From positions 1-48,810 of the forward strand of contig JALCBY010000028.1 in NCBI GenBank assembly GCA_028066055.1: DNA of 48,810 nt, read 5' to 3'. This stretch comes from Hyphomicrobiaceae bacterium. Lineage in GTDB: Bacteria > Pseudomonadota > Alphaproteobacteria > Rhizobiales > Methyloligellaceae. A program made the translations under genes and the position numbers. This document shows positions 34,777 through 42,508 of this stretch, piece after piece (the stretch's first letter is position 1; every line of letters begins with the position of its first letter). A model generated the notes under the pieces. It saw only the letters and a list, made by a program, of their open reading frames with translations, ran no database searches and was not told the origin of the DNA.

Positions 34777-35655
34777 GTGAAAACTGATCCGTTCTTTCGC
34801 GCCATGGTCTTCGGGCTTGTGGCCGCCTTCTTCTGGGGAACGCACAGCGTCATCGTCAGATATCTCACCTCGGACCTGCACGGCATCACCATCGCGGTGT
34901 TGCGTCTCTATATCGCGGCGCTGGTGTTGTACGGGATCATGAAGCTGAAAAGTCACCCGGTCTCGATCCGGCTGAGTGATCCGAATCTGCTGCTCACGGT
35001 TTTCGGCACGGCGGCCAACTACGTTCTCTTCCATATCGGTCTGGAACACACCAGCGCCTCGAACGCCATGCTGCTGGAAAATACCGCCCCGTTTTTCATC
35101 GTGATCTTCTTGTTGCTGATGCCGGGCGAGAGGGTTGGATGGTTTGAGGTGATTGCCACGCTCATCGCGTTGGCCGGAGTTTACTTCACGGTCCGTCAGG
35201 ACCTCGATGTGGGCGGGGAGGGTCTTCAGGGCGATTTTCTCGAGATCTTTGCCGGGTTGACCTGGGCGATCTTCATCTTGGGCAGCAGCCGGGCGCTGCG
35301 CCAGACCCAAAGCGCACTTGAACGGGTCGGCTTCCTGTTCAACGTGTTCATTCTTTCCGCGCTTATACTGACCCCGTTCATGTTCCTGTATCCGATCCAG
35401 GCCACGGCGAACGATGTTCTGTTCCTGATCCTGCTGGGCGTGTTCCCCACCGCCGTCGCCTACTACCTCTGGTACGAGGCGGCGTCTCAGGTCTCGACGG
35501 TATCGGCGGCGCTGCTGTTCACGCTGTCTGTCGTGTTCACGCTTGTGAACGCGCATCTTTTTCTTGGTGAGGCGCTGACGTCCAATATGATCATCGGTGC
35601 GGCGCTCATCGTGTCGGGTACGGTCTTGTCGAAATTCAGCCCGCGAAACAAATAA
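34777..35655 (+). CDS. EamA-family (DMT) transporter
   Basis: The 292-residue membrane protein has about ten helices in two EamA repeats (about residues 8-140 and 150-287), with FFWGTHSVIVRYLTSDL in the first and TLSVVFTLVNAHLFLGEAL in the second, the latter being the typical last-repeat signature. Members export or import amino acids, nucleotides and small metabolites. Translation begins at a GTG. It lies 92 bases after the dehalogenase gene and converges with the glycine-symporter gene. Confidence 0.85.
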   Translation: MKTDPFFRAMVFGLVAAFFWGTHSVIVRYLTSDLHGITIAVLRLYIAALVLYGIMKLKSHPVSIRLSDPNLLLTVFGTAANYVLFHIGLEHTSASNAMLLENTAPFFIVIFLLLMPGERVGWFEVIATLIALAGVYFTVRQDLDVGGEGLQGDFLEIFAGLTWAIFILGSSRALRQTQSALERVGFLFNVFILSALILTPFMFLYPIQATANDVLFLILLGVFPTAVAYYLWYEAASQVSTVSAALLFTLSVVFTLVNAHLFLGEALTSNMIIGAALIVSGTVLSKFSPRNK

Positions 35656-35689
35656 CCGACGGGCTGCACGAACTGGGCAACCCGCCGGT
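35655..35689. terminator. Possible bidirectional terminator
   Basis: ACCGACGGG and CCCGCCGGT form a 9-bp stem with one A-C mismatch around a 17-base loop, between the convergent EamA and symporter genes. A T-tract is not obvious, so confidence is low. Confidence 0.35.
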
Positions 35690-35704
35690 CTTCATGTGTT
35701 CGGG

Positions 35705-37066
35705 CTAGAACGGATTGTCTTCCGACTTGCCTCTCGTATCGAAGAACTCCTTGGTGATCTTGAACACGATTGGACTGAGCAGGGCGAGTGCAATCAGGTT
35801 CGGGATCGCCATCAGGGCATTCAGAGTATCCGCCAGCAGCCAGACGAATCCGAGCTTCAGGGTCGCGCCGACCAGCGCGGCCAGAGACCATACGGCCCGG
35901 AACGGCATGATGATCTTCACGCCGAACAGATACTGCAGGGAGCGTTCGCAGTAATAGCTCCAGCCCAGCATCGTCGTGAACGCGAATACGGCCAAGGCGA
36001 GTGCGATAATGTAGCCGCCGAGACCAGGCAGCGCCCGGTTGAACGCTTCAGACGTGAGGGCAGCGCCCGTCTCGCCACTGGTCCACGCGCCGGTCACAAG
36101 AATGGCAAGTGCGGTGAACGAGCACACGATCAGCGTGTCGATGAAGGTGCCGAGCATGGCCACGAGGCCCTGGCTGACCGGACCCTTGGTCTGCGCCGCC
36201 GCATGGGCGATCGGGGCCGAGCCCAGTCCGGCCTCGTTCGAGAAAACACCACGGGCCACGCCGAAACGGATCGCCGCCCAGACCGCTGCACCCGCAAATC
36301 CGCCGGTCGCTGCGGCGGGCGAGAAGGCATGCTGGAAGATCAGGCCAAATGCTGCGGGGATTTCCGTGACGTTCAGGATCAGGACCAGCATTCCGGCGGC
36401 GATGTAGCCGACGGCCATCAACGGCACGAGCTTGCCTGCAACATGTGCGATACGCTCGATGCCCCCTAACAGAACAGCGCCGACCAGGCCGACAAGCACC
36501 ACGCCCGTGAGCCAGTGCGGAATCGCGAAATTCACGTTCAGCGCGTGGGCGATGGAATTCGCCTGTACCATGTTGCCGATGCCGAAACCGGCAATGCCCG
36601 CAAACAGCGCGAAACACACGGCGAGCCATTTCCAGTTATCGCCGAGGCCGTTCTTGATGTAATACATCGGCCCGCCGACATGCTTGCCGCGCTCGTCTTC
36701 CTCGCGGTAGCGGACAGCGCATACGGCTTCGGCATACTTCGTTGCCATTCCGACCAGCGCGGTCATCCACATCCAGAATACCGCTCCCGGACCGCCAAGA
36801 AAAATGGCGGTGGCGACGCCGGCGATGTTGCCGGTTCCGATGGTGGCGGCGAGAGACGTCATCAACGCATTGAACGGGCTGATTTCTCCTTCACCGCCCG
36901 GAATCCGACCCTTCCACAACAATCTGAAGCCGAATGGAATCTTGAGGATCGTTAGCAGCCTGAGACCGACGGTTAGAAACAAACCGACGCCAAGTATTAG
37001 AACCAGCATTGGTACGCCCCAGACGATACCGTTGAGCCAGTTCACGGCACTTGTAATCGCTTCCAT
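35705..37066 (-). CDS. Sodium:amino acid symporter (AGCS), riboswitch-controlled
   Basis: The 453-residue protein is a standard alanine/glycine:cation symporter with about 11 helices. Signature blocks are ATIGTGNIAGVATAIFLGGP, KYAEAVCAVRYRE, GGPMYYIKNGLGDNWKWLA and FSNEAGLGSAPIAHAAAQ. Family members import alanine or glycine with sodium. Here a tandem glycine riboswitch (37205-37392) lies in its leader, about 140 bases before the ATG, which strongly favours glycine as substrate. The divergent operon, also under a glycine riboswitch, encodes glycine-converting enzymes, so this is probably their importer. Confidence 0.92.
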   Translation of the reverse strand: MEAITSAVNWLNGIVWGVPMLVLILGVGLFLTVGLRLLTILKIPFGFRLLWKGRIPGGEGEISPFNALMTSLAATIGTGNIAGVATAIFLGGPGAVFWMWMTALVGMATKYAEAVCAVRYREEDERGKHVGGPMYYIKNGLGDNWKWLAVCFALFAGIAGFGIGNMVQANSIAHALNVNFAIPHWLTGVVLVGLVGAVLLGGIERIAHVAGKLVPLMAVGYIAAGMLVLILNVTEIPAAFGLIFQHAFSPAAATGGFAGAAVWAAIRFGVARGVFSNEAGLGSAPIAHAAAQTKGPVSQGLVAMLGTFIDTLIVCSFTALAILVTGAWTSGETGAALTSEAFNRALPGLGGYIIALALAVFAFTTMLGWSYYCERSLQYLFGVKIIMPFRAVWSLAALVGATLKLGFVWLLADTLNALMAIPNLIALALLSPIVFKITKEFFDTRGKSEDNPF

Positions 37067-37186
37067 GGGTTCCCTCCCTGGATAGTGTCGCTGGAGACGG
37101 GCAGAATTGTCCGTCTTTCACCTAGCGATGCACAGGTGAATCCGGTATGGGAGCTTGATTGACGTAGAAATGCACGACAGCCGAGC

Positions 37187-37206
37187 CCATAGGATCTCAC
37201 CTATGG
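37187..37206 (-). promoter_or_regulatory. Hairpin just after the symporter riboswitch
   Basis: CCATAGG and CCTATGG form a perfect 7-bp stem around a 6-base loop, directly downstream of aptamer 2. It may be part of the expression platform, though no U-tract follows. A second stem (TCACCT/AGGTGA, 37118-37140) lies closer to the ATG. Confidence 0.4.
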
Positions 37207-37392
37207 CCCCATCTGTCATTGACCTGAGAGTTGCGGGCTGACGTCAGCCGTTACACCTTCGGTGCCGCGCTGCCTCCCGCAGCACGAACTTTTCAGATTG
37301 TCCTTTATCGAACACAGTCCGGTTGCCTGAGAGTTTCCGGGGCGGTTGCTCCTTCGGCGCCGTCCAATGTGGACGATCTCTCCCGATATTCG
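37205..37392 (-). promoter_or_regulatory. Tandem glycine riboswitch of the symporter gene
   Basis: Reading the minus strand, aptamer 1 has GGGAGAG, GCCGAAGGAGCAA and ACTCTCAGGCAACCGG. Aptamer 2 has CACCGAAGGTGTAACGG and ACTCTCAGGTCAATGACAG. These are the conserved core segments of the gcvT-type glycine riboswitch, present twice in tandem. P1 of aptamer 2 can form between 37294-37298 and 37211-37215 (ATCTG/CAGAT). Known tandem versions mostly raise expression when glycine binds. The leader is about 350 bases long. Confidence 0.93.
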
Positions 37393-37396
37393 ACCC

Positions 37397-37412
37397 AAGG
37401 ACCGAAGTCCTT
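37397..37412 (-). promoter_or_regulatory. UUCG-capped hairpin at the symporter leader 5' end
   Basis: On the minus strand AAGGAC-TTCG-GTCCTT is a perfect 6-bp stem closed by a stable UUCG tetraloop. It falls near the predicted transcript start and immediately before aptamer 1. It could protect the 5' end or isolate the aptamer during folding. Confidence 0.5.
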
Positions 37413-37425
37413 AGCAGACGCATGG

Positions 37426-37454
37426 TTAATATCAGCTAATTATTCTGTTTACAA
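37426..37454 (-). promoter_or_regulatory. Promoter of the symporter leader
   Basis: On the minus strand TTGTAA (37449-37454) and TATTAA (37426-37431) are separated by exactly 17 bases, giving a start near 37419 just upstream of the riboswitch. The 250-base region between the two riboswitches is markedly AT-rich compared with its surroundings. Confidence 0.55.
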
Positions 37455-37603
37455 GAAGGAATTAGGATGCAGGTGCTGCCTGTTGATAACTCGTATTTTG
37501 TATTTATAGAATTAAAATAGATAAATATTTTTGATGTATTATATAAATTACAGTGAATATATTTGGCTGGAAGCTGCGCATTACTCGGTTGGCATATTTT
37601 TTC

Positions 37604-37632
37604 TTGACTATAGAAAAAGAACCGAATATCGA
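37604..37632 (+). promoter_or_regulatory. Promoter of the dadA-like/bhcBCD operon
   Basis: TTGACT (37604-37609) and TATCGA (37627-37632) are separated by exactly 17 bases. The expected start near 37639 coincides with the first base of the P1 stem of the plus-strand riboswitch, which supports the call. Confidence 0.6.
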
Positions 37633-37639
37633 GAGCCGC

Positions 37640-37821
37640 ATCAGCGGGAGAGATGTCCGAAAGCAGGACGTCACCGAAGGAGCAACCGCCCCGGAAACTC
37701 TCAGGTTTCAGAACCGCTGATTTGAATTAGCACTCTGGAAAGTGGAGCCTCGCCGCTCCCGCCGAAGGTGTAAGCGCAAGGTTAACGGGCCACGCGTGAT
37801 TCTCTCAGGCCAATGACAGAG
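37640..37821 (+). promoter_or_regulatory. Tandem glycine riboswitch of the dadA-like/bhcBCD operon
   Basis: Two glycine aptamers lie in tandem. Aptamer 1 is closed by a perfect 8-bp P1 stem (ATCAGCGG 37640-37647 with CCGCTGAT 37714-37721) and has GGGAGAG, CACCGAAGGAGCAA and ACTCTCAGG. Aptamer 2 (P1: CTCTG 37733-37737 with CAGAG 37817-37821) has CCGCCGAAGGTGTAAGCGC and TCTCTCAGGCCAATGACAG. The spacing and conserved cores match the cooperative tandem class. It controls an operon whose first enzyme probably uses glycine, and lies divergent to a second copy. Confidence 0.94.
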
Positions 37822-37822
37822 G

Positions 37823-37859
37823 GGGCATTCAGCTCGCTGATGACGAGTGGAGGATGCCC
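37823..37859 (+). promoter_or_regulatory. Ribosome-site hairpin, likely expression platform
   Basis: GGGCAT (37823-37828) pairs with ATGCCC (37854-37859), and inside it CTCG (37833-37836) pairs with CGAG (37844-37847). The ribosome-binding site GGAGG (37849-37853) lies in the internal loop against the outer stem, seven bases before the ATG at 37861. The 5' arm begins two bases after P1 of aptamer 2, so aptamer folding could change access to the site. Control of translation initiation is inferred. Confidence 0.5.
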
Positions 37860-37860
37860 G

Positions 37861-39129
37861 ATGACTTCTTCAAAGCAAAATCATGTTGCCATCATCGGCG
37901 CCGGCATAACCGGCACGACCACCGCATACAACCTCGCCAAGCGCGGGTTCAAGGTCACGCTGTTCGACAGCAACCGCTATCCCGCGATGGAAACCAGCTT
38001 TGCGAATGGCGGCCAACTGTCGGCGTCGAATGCGGAGGTTTGGAACAGTTGGTCGACCGTGCTGAAAGGCATGAAATGGATTTTCACGCCCGGCGCTCCG
38101 CTTCTGGTCAACCCCAAACCGTCCTGGCACAAACTGTCATGGATGGCCGAGTTCGTACGCGCGATTCCCGAGTATGAGGAGAACACGATCACGACGGCTC
38201 GTCTGGCGATCGAAGCGCGCGGCTATCTGAGAAGGATGGCAAAAGACGAGGGGATCGATTTCGACGTCGAGGACCGGGGCATTCTGCACTTCTACAAATC
38301 GAAGGAAGACTACGAAGTCGCGGAACGCGTCACGGCCCTTCTGAAACGCGGCGGGCTTGAGCGCACGCCGGTCACGGCAGAAGAAATCCATTCGCTGGAG
38401 CCAGCGCTCAAGGGTGACATCTATGCCGGCTTCTACACCAAGTCCGATTTCACCGGCGACATTCACAAATTCACCGTCGGCCTTGGCAAGGCGTGTGAAA
38501 ACCTTGGTGTGGACTTGCGGTTCGCGTCCGAAGTGTGTGATCTCAACGCCGGGCCGGATGGTGTGACGGTTGTCAGCCGGGATACGCAGCATAAAGGTGC
38601 GGAAACCACGAAAGATCTGCGTGAGGAGACCTTCGATCGGATTGTCGTGTGTGCCGGCGTGCACTCAAGACGTCTGGCCCGCAAGCTCGGGGACAGGATC
38701 AACATCTATCCGGTCAAGGGTTACTCGATCTCGGTCGACCTGCCGGAAAAAAGCGATCAGGACTCAGCACCGAGTATCGGGTTGCTGGACGACAACGCCA
38801 AGATCGTGACCAGCCGGTTGGGCGAAAACAGGTTCCGGGTGGCGGGCACCGCAGAATTCAACGGCTTCAACCGGTCCATCCCCAAACAGCGCATCGATCC
38901 GCTGATCATCTGGTGCCGGTATCATTTTCCCGATATCAGCACCCGGCAGTGCATTCCCTGGGCGGGACTTCGCCCTATGATGCCCAACATGATGCCGCGT
39001 GCGATCCAGGGAAGGAACCCGCGCGTCTTCTACAACACCGGTCACGGACATCTGGGCTGGACCCTGTCCGCGGCAACCGCGGAGGCGGTCGGCGCACTTG
39101 TAGAAGCGGGCGCAATGCAGAACGACTGA
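37861..39129 (+). CDS. DadA-like FAD-dependent amino acid dehydrogenase
   Basis: The 422-residue flavoprotein has an N-terminal FAD-binding motif (VAIIGAGITGTTTAYNLAKR, residues 9-28) and DadA-type blocks: SFANGGQLSASNAEVWNSW, the DFTGDIHKFTVGL segment and, near the end, WAGLRPMMPNMMPR and NTGHGHLGWTLSAATAEAV. DadA enzymes oxidise D-amino acids and pass electrons to the respiratory chain. Because the leader is a glycine riboswitch and the next genes join glyoxylate with glycine, I infer that it oxidises glycine to glyoxylate; D-alanine, sarcosine or another amino acid remain possible. The ATG at 37861 is chosen because an earlier one (37813) lies inside the riboswitch. Confidence 0.85.
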   Translation: MTSSKQNHVAIIGAGITGTTTAYNLAKRGFKVTLFDSNRYPAMETSFANGGQLSASNAEVWNSWSTVLKGMKWIFTPGAPLLVNPKPSWHKLSWMAEFVRAIPEYEENTITTARLAIEARGYLRRMAKDEGIDFDVEDRGILHFYKSKEDYEVAERVTALLKRGGLERTPVTAEEIHSLEPALKGDIYAGFYTKSDFTGDIHKFTVGLGKACENLGVDLRFASEVCDLNAGPDGVTVVSRDTQHKGAETTKDLREETFDRIVVCAGVHSRRLARKLGDRINIYPVKGYSISVDLPEKSDQDSAPSIGLLDDNAKIVTSRLGENRFRVAGTAEFNGFNRSIPKQRIDPLIIWCRYHFPDISTRQCIPWAGLRPMMPNMMPRAIQGRNPRVFYNTGHGHLGWTLSAATAEAVGALVEAGAMQND

Positions 39130-39206
39130 ATACAAGAGCAAAGAAAATCCGCTCCCGTCGTTGCAGGCGGTTGCGGCGACCAGCAAAACCCGAAAGGCTG
39201 CAGGAA

Positions 39207-40184
39207 ATGTCCGAAGCAATCACCGAGTTGAAAATCCCAACCTATGACGATGTGCTGGCGGCGCATGAACGCATCAAACCGTACATCCACAATACGCCGG
39301 TGCTGACCAGCACTTACTTTAACGGCCTGACGGGCGCGGAACTCTTCTTCAAGTGCGAGAACTTCCAGAAGGCCGGCGCCTTCAAGGCCCGCGGGGCCTC
39401 CAACGCGGTTTTCGGTCTCGACGATGCGCAAGCGGAAAAGGGCGTGGCCACGCACAGCTCGGGCAATCACGGCTTGTCCCTGAGTTATGCCGCCGGGCGC
39501 CGCGGAATTCCTGCGACGGTCGTGATGCCGCGTACGGCGCCTGACGCCAAGAAAGCAGCCGTACGCGGATATGGCGGACGCATCGTCGAATGCGAACCAT
39601 CGACCTCGTCGCGCGAGGCGGTGTTTGCCGAAGTCTTGGCCGAGACGGGTTCCGAGTTCGTGCATCCCTACAACGACCCGCGTGTGATCGCCGGGCAGGG
39701 CACCTGTTCGCGGGAGTTGTTCGATCAGGTTGAGGGGCTCGATGCCGTCATGGCGCCCATCGGCGGCGGCGGCATGATTTCCGGCACCTGCCTGACGCTC
39801 TCCAACGTTGCTCCGGAAACCGAGATCTACGCGGCGGAACCCGAAAATGCCGATGACGCCTACCGGTCTTTCAAGGCGGGGCACATCATCGCCGACGATG
39901 CCCCGCAGACCGTCGCCGACGGACTGAAAGTGCCGCTCAAGGAGCTGACCTGGCATTTCGTTGAGAACCACGTGACCGACATCCTCACCGCAAGCGAGCA
40001 GGAGATCGTCGATGCGATGAAACTCACCTGGGAGCGGATGAAAATCGTGATGGAGCCGTCTTCCGCGGTTCCGCTCGCGACCATTCTGAAAAATAGAGAC
40101 CGGTTCGCAGGCAAGCGGATCGGCGTGATCATCACCGGCGGCAACGTCGATTTGAACAAGCTGCCCTGGATGGGTAACGACTAG
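39207..40184 (+). CDS. bhcB: beta-Hydroxyaspartate dehydratase (BhcB)
   Basis: The 325-residue PLP enzyme belongs to the serine/threonine dehydratase fold. The PLP lysine is Lys60 in QKAGAFKARGA, with SSGNHG for cofactor phosphate contacts and IGGGGMISG at the phosphate cup. It closely resembles, from memory, Paracoccus BhcB in blocks such as ECEPSTSSREAVF, HPYNDPRVIAGQGTC and GGNVDLNKLPW. BhcB removes water from (2R,3S)-beta-hydroxyaspartate to give iminosuccinate. A much longer frame beginning at 38649 overlaps the dehydrogenase gene; the ATG at 39207 with AGGA just upstream fits the family. It lies 77 bases after the dehydrogenase gene and 17 before bhcC. Confidence 0.88.
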   Translation: MSEAITELKIPTYDDVLAAHERIKPYIHNTPVLTSTYFNGLTGAELFFKCENFQKAGAFKARGASNAVFGLDDAQAEKGVATHSSGNHGLSLSYAAGRRGIPATVVMPRTAPDAKKAAVRGYGGRIVECEPSTSSREAVFAEVLAETGSEFVHPYNDPRVIAGQGTCSRELFDQVEGLDAVMAPIGGGGMISGTCLTLSNVAPETEIYAAEPENADDAYRSFKAGHIIADDAPQTVADGLKVPLKELTWHFVENHVTDILTASEQEIVDAMKLTWERMKIVMEPSSAVPLATILKNRDRFAGKRIGVIITGGNVDLNKLPWMGND

Positions 40185-40201
40185 AAGAAAGGATTGATCT
40201 C

Positions 40202-41365
40202 ATGAGTGACGCAAAGAACCCCGCCGATTACGAAGTCGGCTATGACATCCCGGCTGCCGTCGGAATGGATGCGGCCGACATCCAGACACCCTGCCTTGTG
40301 CTCGATCTGGACGCGCTGGAGCGCAACATCAAAAAAATGGGGCAGCTGACCAAGGATATGGGCGTGCGCCACCGCGTGCACGGCAAGATGCACAAATCCG
40401 TCGATGTCGCCAAACTGCAGGAGAAGCTGGGTGGATCCTGCGGCGTCTGCTGCCAGAAAGTTTCTGAGGCCGAAGCCTTCGTTCGCGGCGGCATAAAGGA
40501 CGTTCTGGTTTCCAACCAGGTTTGTGATCCGGCCAAGATCGACCGTCTGGCTCGCCTTCCGAAACTGGGTGCACGCGTCATCGTCTGCGTCGACGACGTG
40601 GCGAACGTTGCCGATCTGGCCGCCGCTGCCGAAAAGCATGGGACGACGCTGGAATGCATTGTCGAGATCGATTGCGGCGCGGGACGCTGCGGAGTTGTGA
40701 CGACACCGGAAGTTCTCGAGATCGCGCGCGCGATCGATGCCGCGCCGGGCCTCAAATTCTCCGGCATACAGGCTTACCAGGGCGCCATGCAGCACATGGA
40801 CAAGTATGAAGACCGCAAGGAGAAGATCGATATCGCAGTGGCCATGGTCAAGGACGCGGTCGATGCGCTCAAGGCCGAAGGGCTGGAGTGCGACATCGTC
40901 GGCGGCGGCGGAACCGGCAGCTACTATTTCGAGGGCAACTCCGGCGTTTACAACGAGTTGCAGTGCGGTTCCTACGCCTTCATGGATGCCGACTATGGCC
41001 GCATCCTCGACAAGGACGGCAATCGTATCGATCAGGGCGAGTGGGAAAATTCGCTGTTCATCCTGACTTCGGTGATGAGTCACGCCAAGCCGGACAAGGC
41101 GATCTGCGACGCCGGCCTGAAAGCGCAAAGCGTCGACAGCGGCCTGCCGACGATCTTCGGCCGCGACGACGTCGAATATGTCAAATGCTCAGACGAGCAT
41201 GGCGTCATCTCGGACCCGAAGGGTGTGCTCAAGGTGAACGAGAAACTCAAGCTCGTGCCGGGCCATTGTGATCCGACCTGCAACGTTCACGACTGGTATG
41301 TCGGCGTCCGCAACGGAAAGGTCGAATGCATCTGGCCGGTCACGGCCCGCGGCATGGCTTACTGA
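40202..41365 (+). CDS. bhcC: beta-Hydroxyaspartate aldolase (BhcC)
   Basis: The 387-residue protein is an alanine-racemase-like, D-threonine-aldolase-type PLP enzyme. The probable PLP lysine is Lys62 in HGKMHKS, and the C-terminal PGHCDPTCNVHDWY provides metal ligands, as in D-threonine and D-3-hydroxyaspartate aldolases. BhcC condenses glyoxylate with glycine to (2R,3S)-beta-hydroxyaspartate. Length and order (bhcB-bhcC-bhcD) are as in Paracoccus denitrificans. GAAAGGA lies just before the ATG. A D-threonine aldolase function alone is a weaker alternative, given the neighbours. Confidence 0.9.
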   Translation: MSDAKNPADYEVGYDIPAAVGMDAADIQTPCLVLDLDALERNIKKMGQLTKDMGVRHRVHGKMHKSVDVAKLQEKLGGSCGVCCQKVSEAEAFVRGGIKDVLVSNQVCDPAKIDRLARLPKLGARVIVCVDDVANVADLAAAAEKHGTTLECIVEIDCGAGRCGVVTTPEVLEIARAIDAAPGLKFSGIQAYQGAMQHMDKYEDRKEKIDIAVAMVKDAVDALKAEGLECDIVGGGGTGSYYFEGNSGVYNELQCGSYAFMDADYGRILDKDGNRIDQGEWENSLFILTSVMSHAKPDKAICDAGLKAQSVDSGLPTIFGRDDVEYVKCSDEHGVISDPKGVLKVNEKLKLVPGHCDPTCNVHDWYVGVRNGKVECIWPVTARGMAY

Positions 41366-41378
41366 GGGGAAGGGACAC

Positions 41379-42344
41379 ATGCTGATTGTCTCTGAAGAGA
41401 CCTGTAAGAAAACGGTCGGGCGCAGCGAGGCCTTTGCCGCGGTCGAGGCCGTCTTCGCCGCCATGGCCAAAGGCGACGCCTATAACTTCCCCGTGATCCG
41501 GGAGGCCATCGGCCATGCCGATGCCCTTTACGGCTTCAAGTCGGGTTTCGACAAGTCGGGAATGGTGCTTGGGGTGAAGTCCGGCGGCTATTGGCCCGAC
41601 AATATGGAGAAGGGATTGATCAATCACCAGTCGAGCGTGTTCCTGTTCGACCCAGATACCGGACAACTGAAGGCTGTCGTGGGCGGAAATTATCTCACCG
41701 CCATCCGCACCGCGGCTTCCTCTTCTGTGTCGATCGCCCATCTCGCGCGGCCTGACGCCAGGGTGCTCGGGTTGGTGGGCGCAGGCCATCAGGCGGGGTT
41801 CCAGTTGCGGGCCGCCGCTGAACAGCGCGACTTTGAAAAGGTCGTCGCCTGGAACCTGCATCCTGAAATGCTGCCGGCGCTGAAGAAGGTCGCAGATGAT
41901 ATCGGCCTTCCCTTCGAGGCCGTCGAGCGCGAACAGCTTGGTGCGGAAGCCGATGTGATCATCACGATCACCTCGGCCTTCGAACCCCTGATGATGAAGG
42001 ATTGGGTGAAACCCGGCACCCATCTCGCCTGCATGGGGACCGATACCGCGGGCAAGCAGGAAGTCGACGCCGAACTTGTAGCGGCGGCGACGCTCTTCAC
42101 CGACGAGATTGCGCAATCGGTCACCATTGGCGAGACGCAACACGCGATCTCGGCCGGGCTGATCAGTGACAGCGATATCACACCCGTCGGCGACGTCATC
42201 AACGGCACCCATCCCGGACGCACATCCGCTGACGAGATCACGCTCTTCGATGGCACCGGCGTCGGTCTTCAGGACTTGGCCGTTGCGTCCGAAGCGGCGC
42301 GTCTGGCCGAAGACGCGGGGCTCGCGCGAAAGGTCGAGATGTAA
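41379..42344 (+). CDS. bhcD: Iminosuccinate reductase (BhcD)
   Basis: The 321-residue protein is of the ornithine cyclodeaminase/mu-crystallin family. The dinucleotide-binding motif is LGLVGAGHQAGFQ (about residue 130), preceded by NYLTAIRTAASSSVSIAHLA, which binds substrate carboxylate in this family. In the beta-hydroxyaspartate cycle BhcD reduces iminosuccinate to L-aspartate with NADH. GAGGGGAAGGG lies before the ATG at 41379; a longer frame from 41268 overlaps bhcC and is rejected. It is the last gene of the riboswitch-controlled operon. An alanine dehydrogenase or cyclodeaminase activity would be the alternative if seen in isolation. Confidence 0.88.
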   Translation: MLIVSEETCKKTVGRSEAFAAVEAVFAAMAKGDAYNFPVIREAIGHADALYGFKSGFDKSGMVLGVKSGGYWPDNMEKGLINHQSSVFLFDPDTGQLKAVVGGNYLTAIRTAASSSVSIAHLARPDARVLGLVGAGHQAGFQLRAAAEQRDFEKVVAWNLHPEMLPALKKVADDIGLPFEAVEREQLGAEADVIITITSAFEPLMMKDWVKPGTHLACMGTDTAGKQEVDAELVAAATLFTDEIAQSVTIGETQHAISAGLISDSDITPVGDVINGTHPGRTSADEITLFDGTGVGLQDLAVASEAARLAEDAGLARKVEM

Positions 42345-42508
42345 CCGGCAAGGGCCGTTGCGGCTTCAAATTTCCGCTGCCGGACCGGATCTGGCTGGCC
42401 TGCAGTATTGTCTTGCCTCAAGCAGGCCCGCTTGCGTGAGAAATGCAGCTGCTGTGTTCGCGGTGGTGTTTGTTCTCTTTCTGACGCAAGGGGGACAGGC
42501 ATGCCGGT

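Noticed and set aside
35597-36469. A 290-codon plus-strand frame opposite the symporter gene
   Set aside because: Antisense to a conserved AGCS transporter; rich in Arg/Gln/Asp without domain pattern.
42345-42383. Terminator after bhcD (CCGGCA/TGCCGG)
   Set aside because: The loop is long, the stem short and no T-tract follows.
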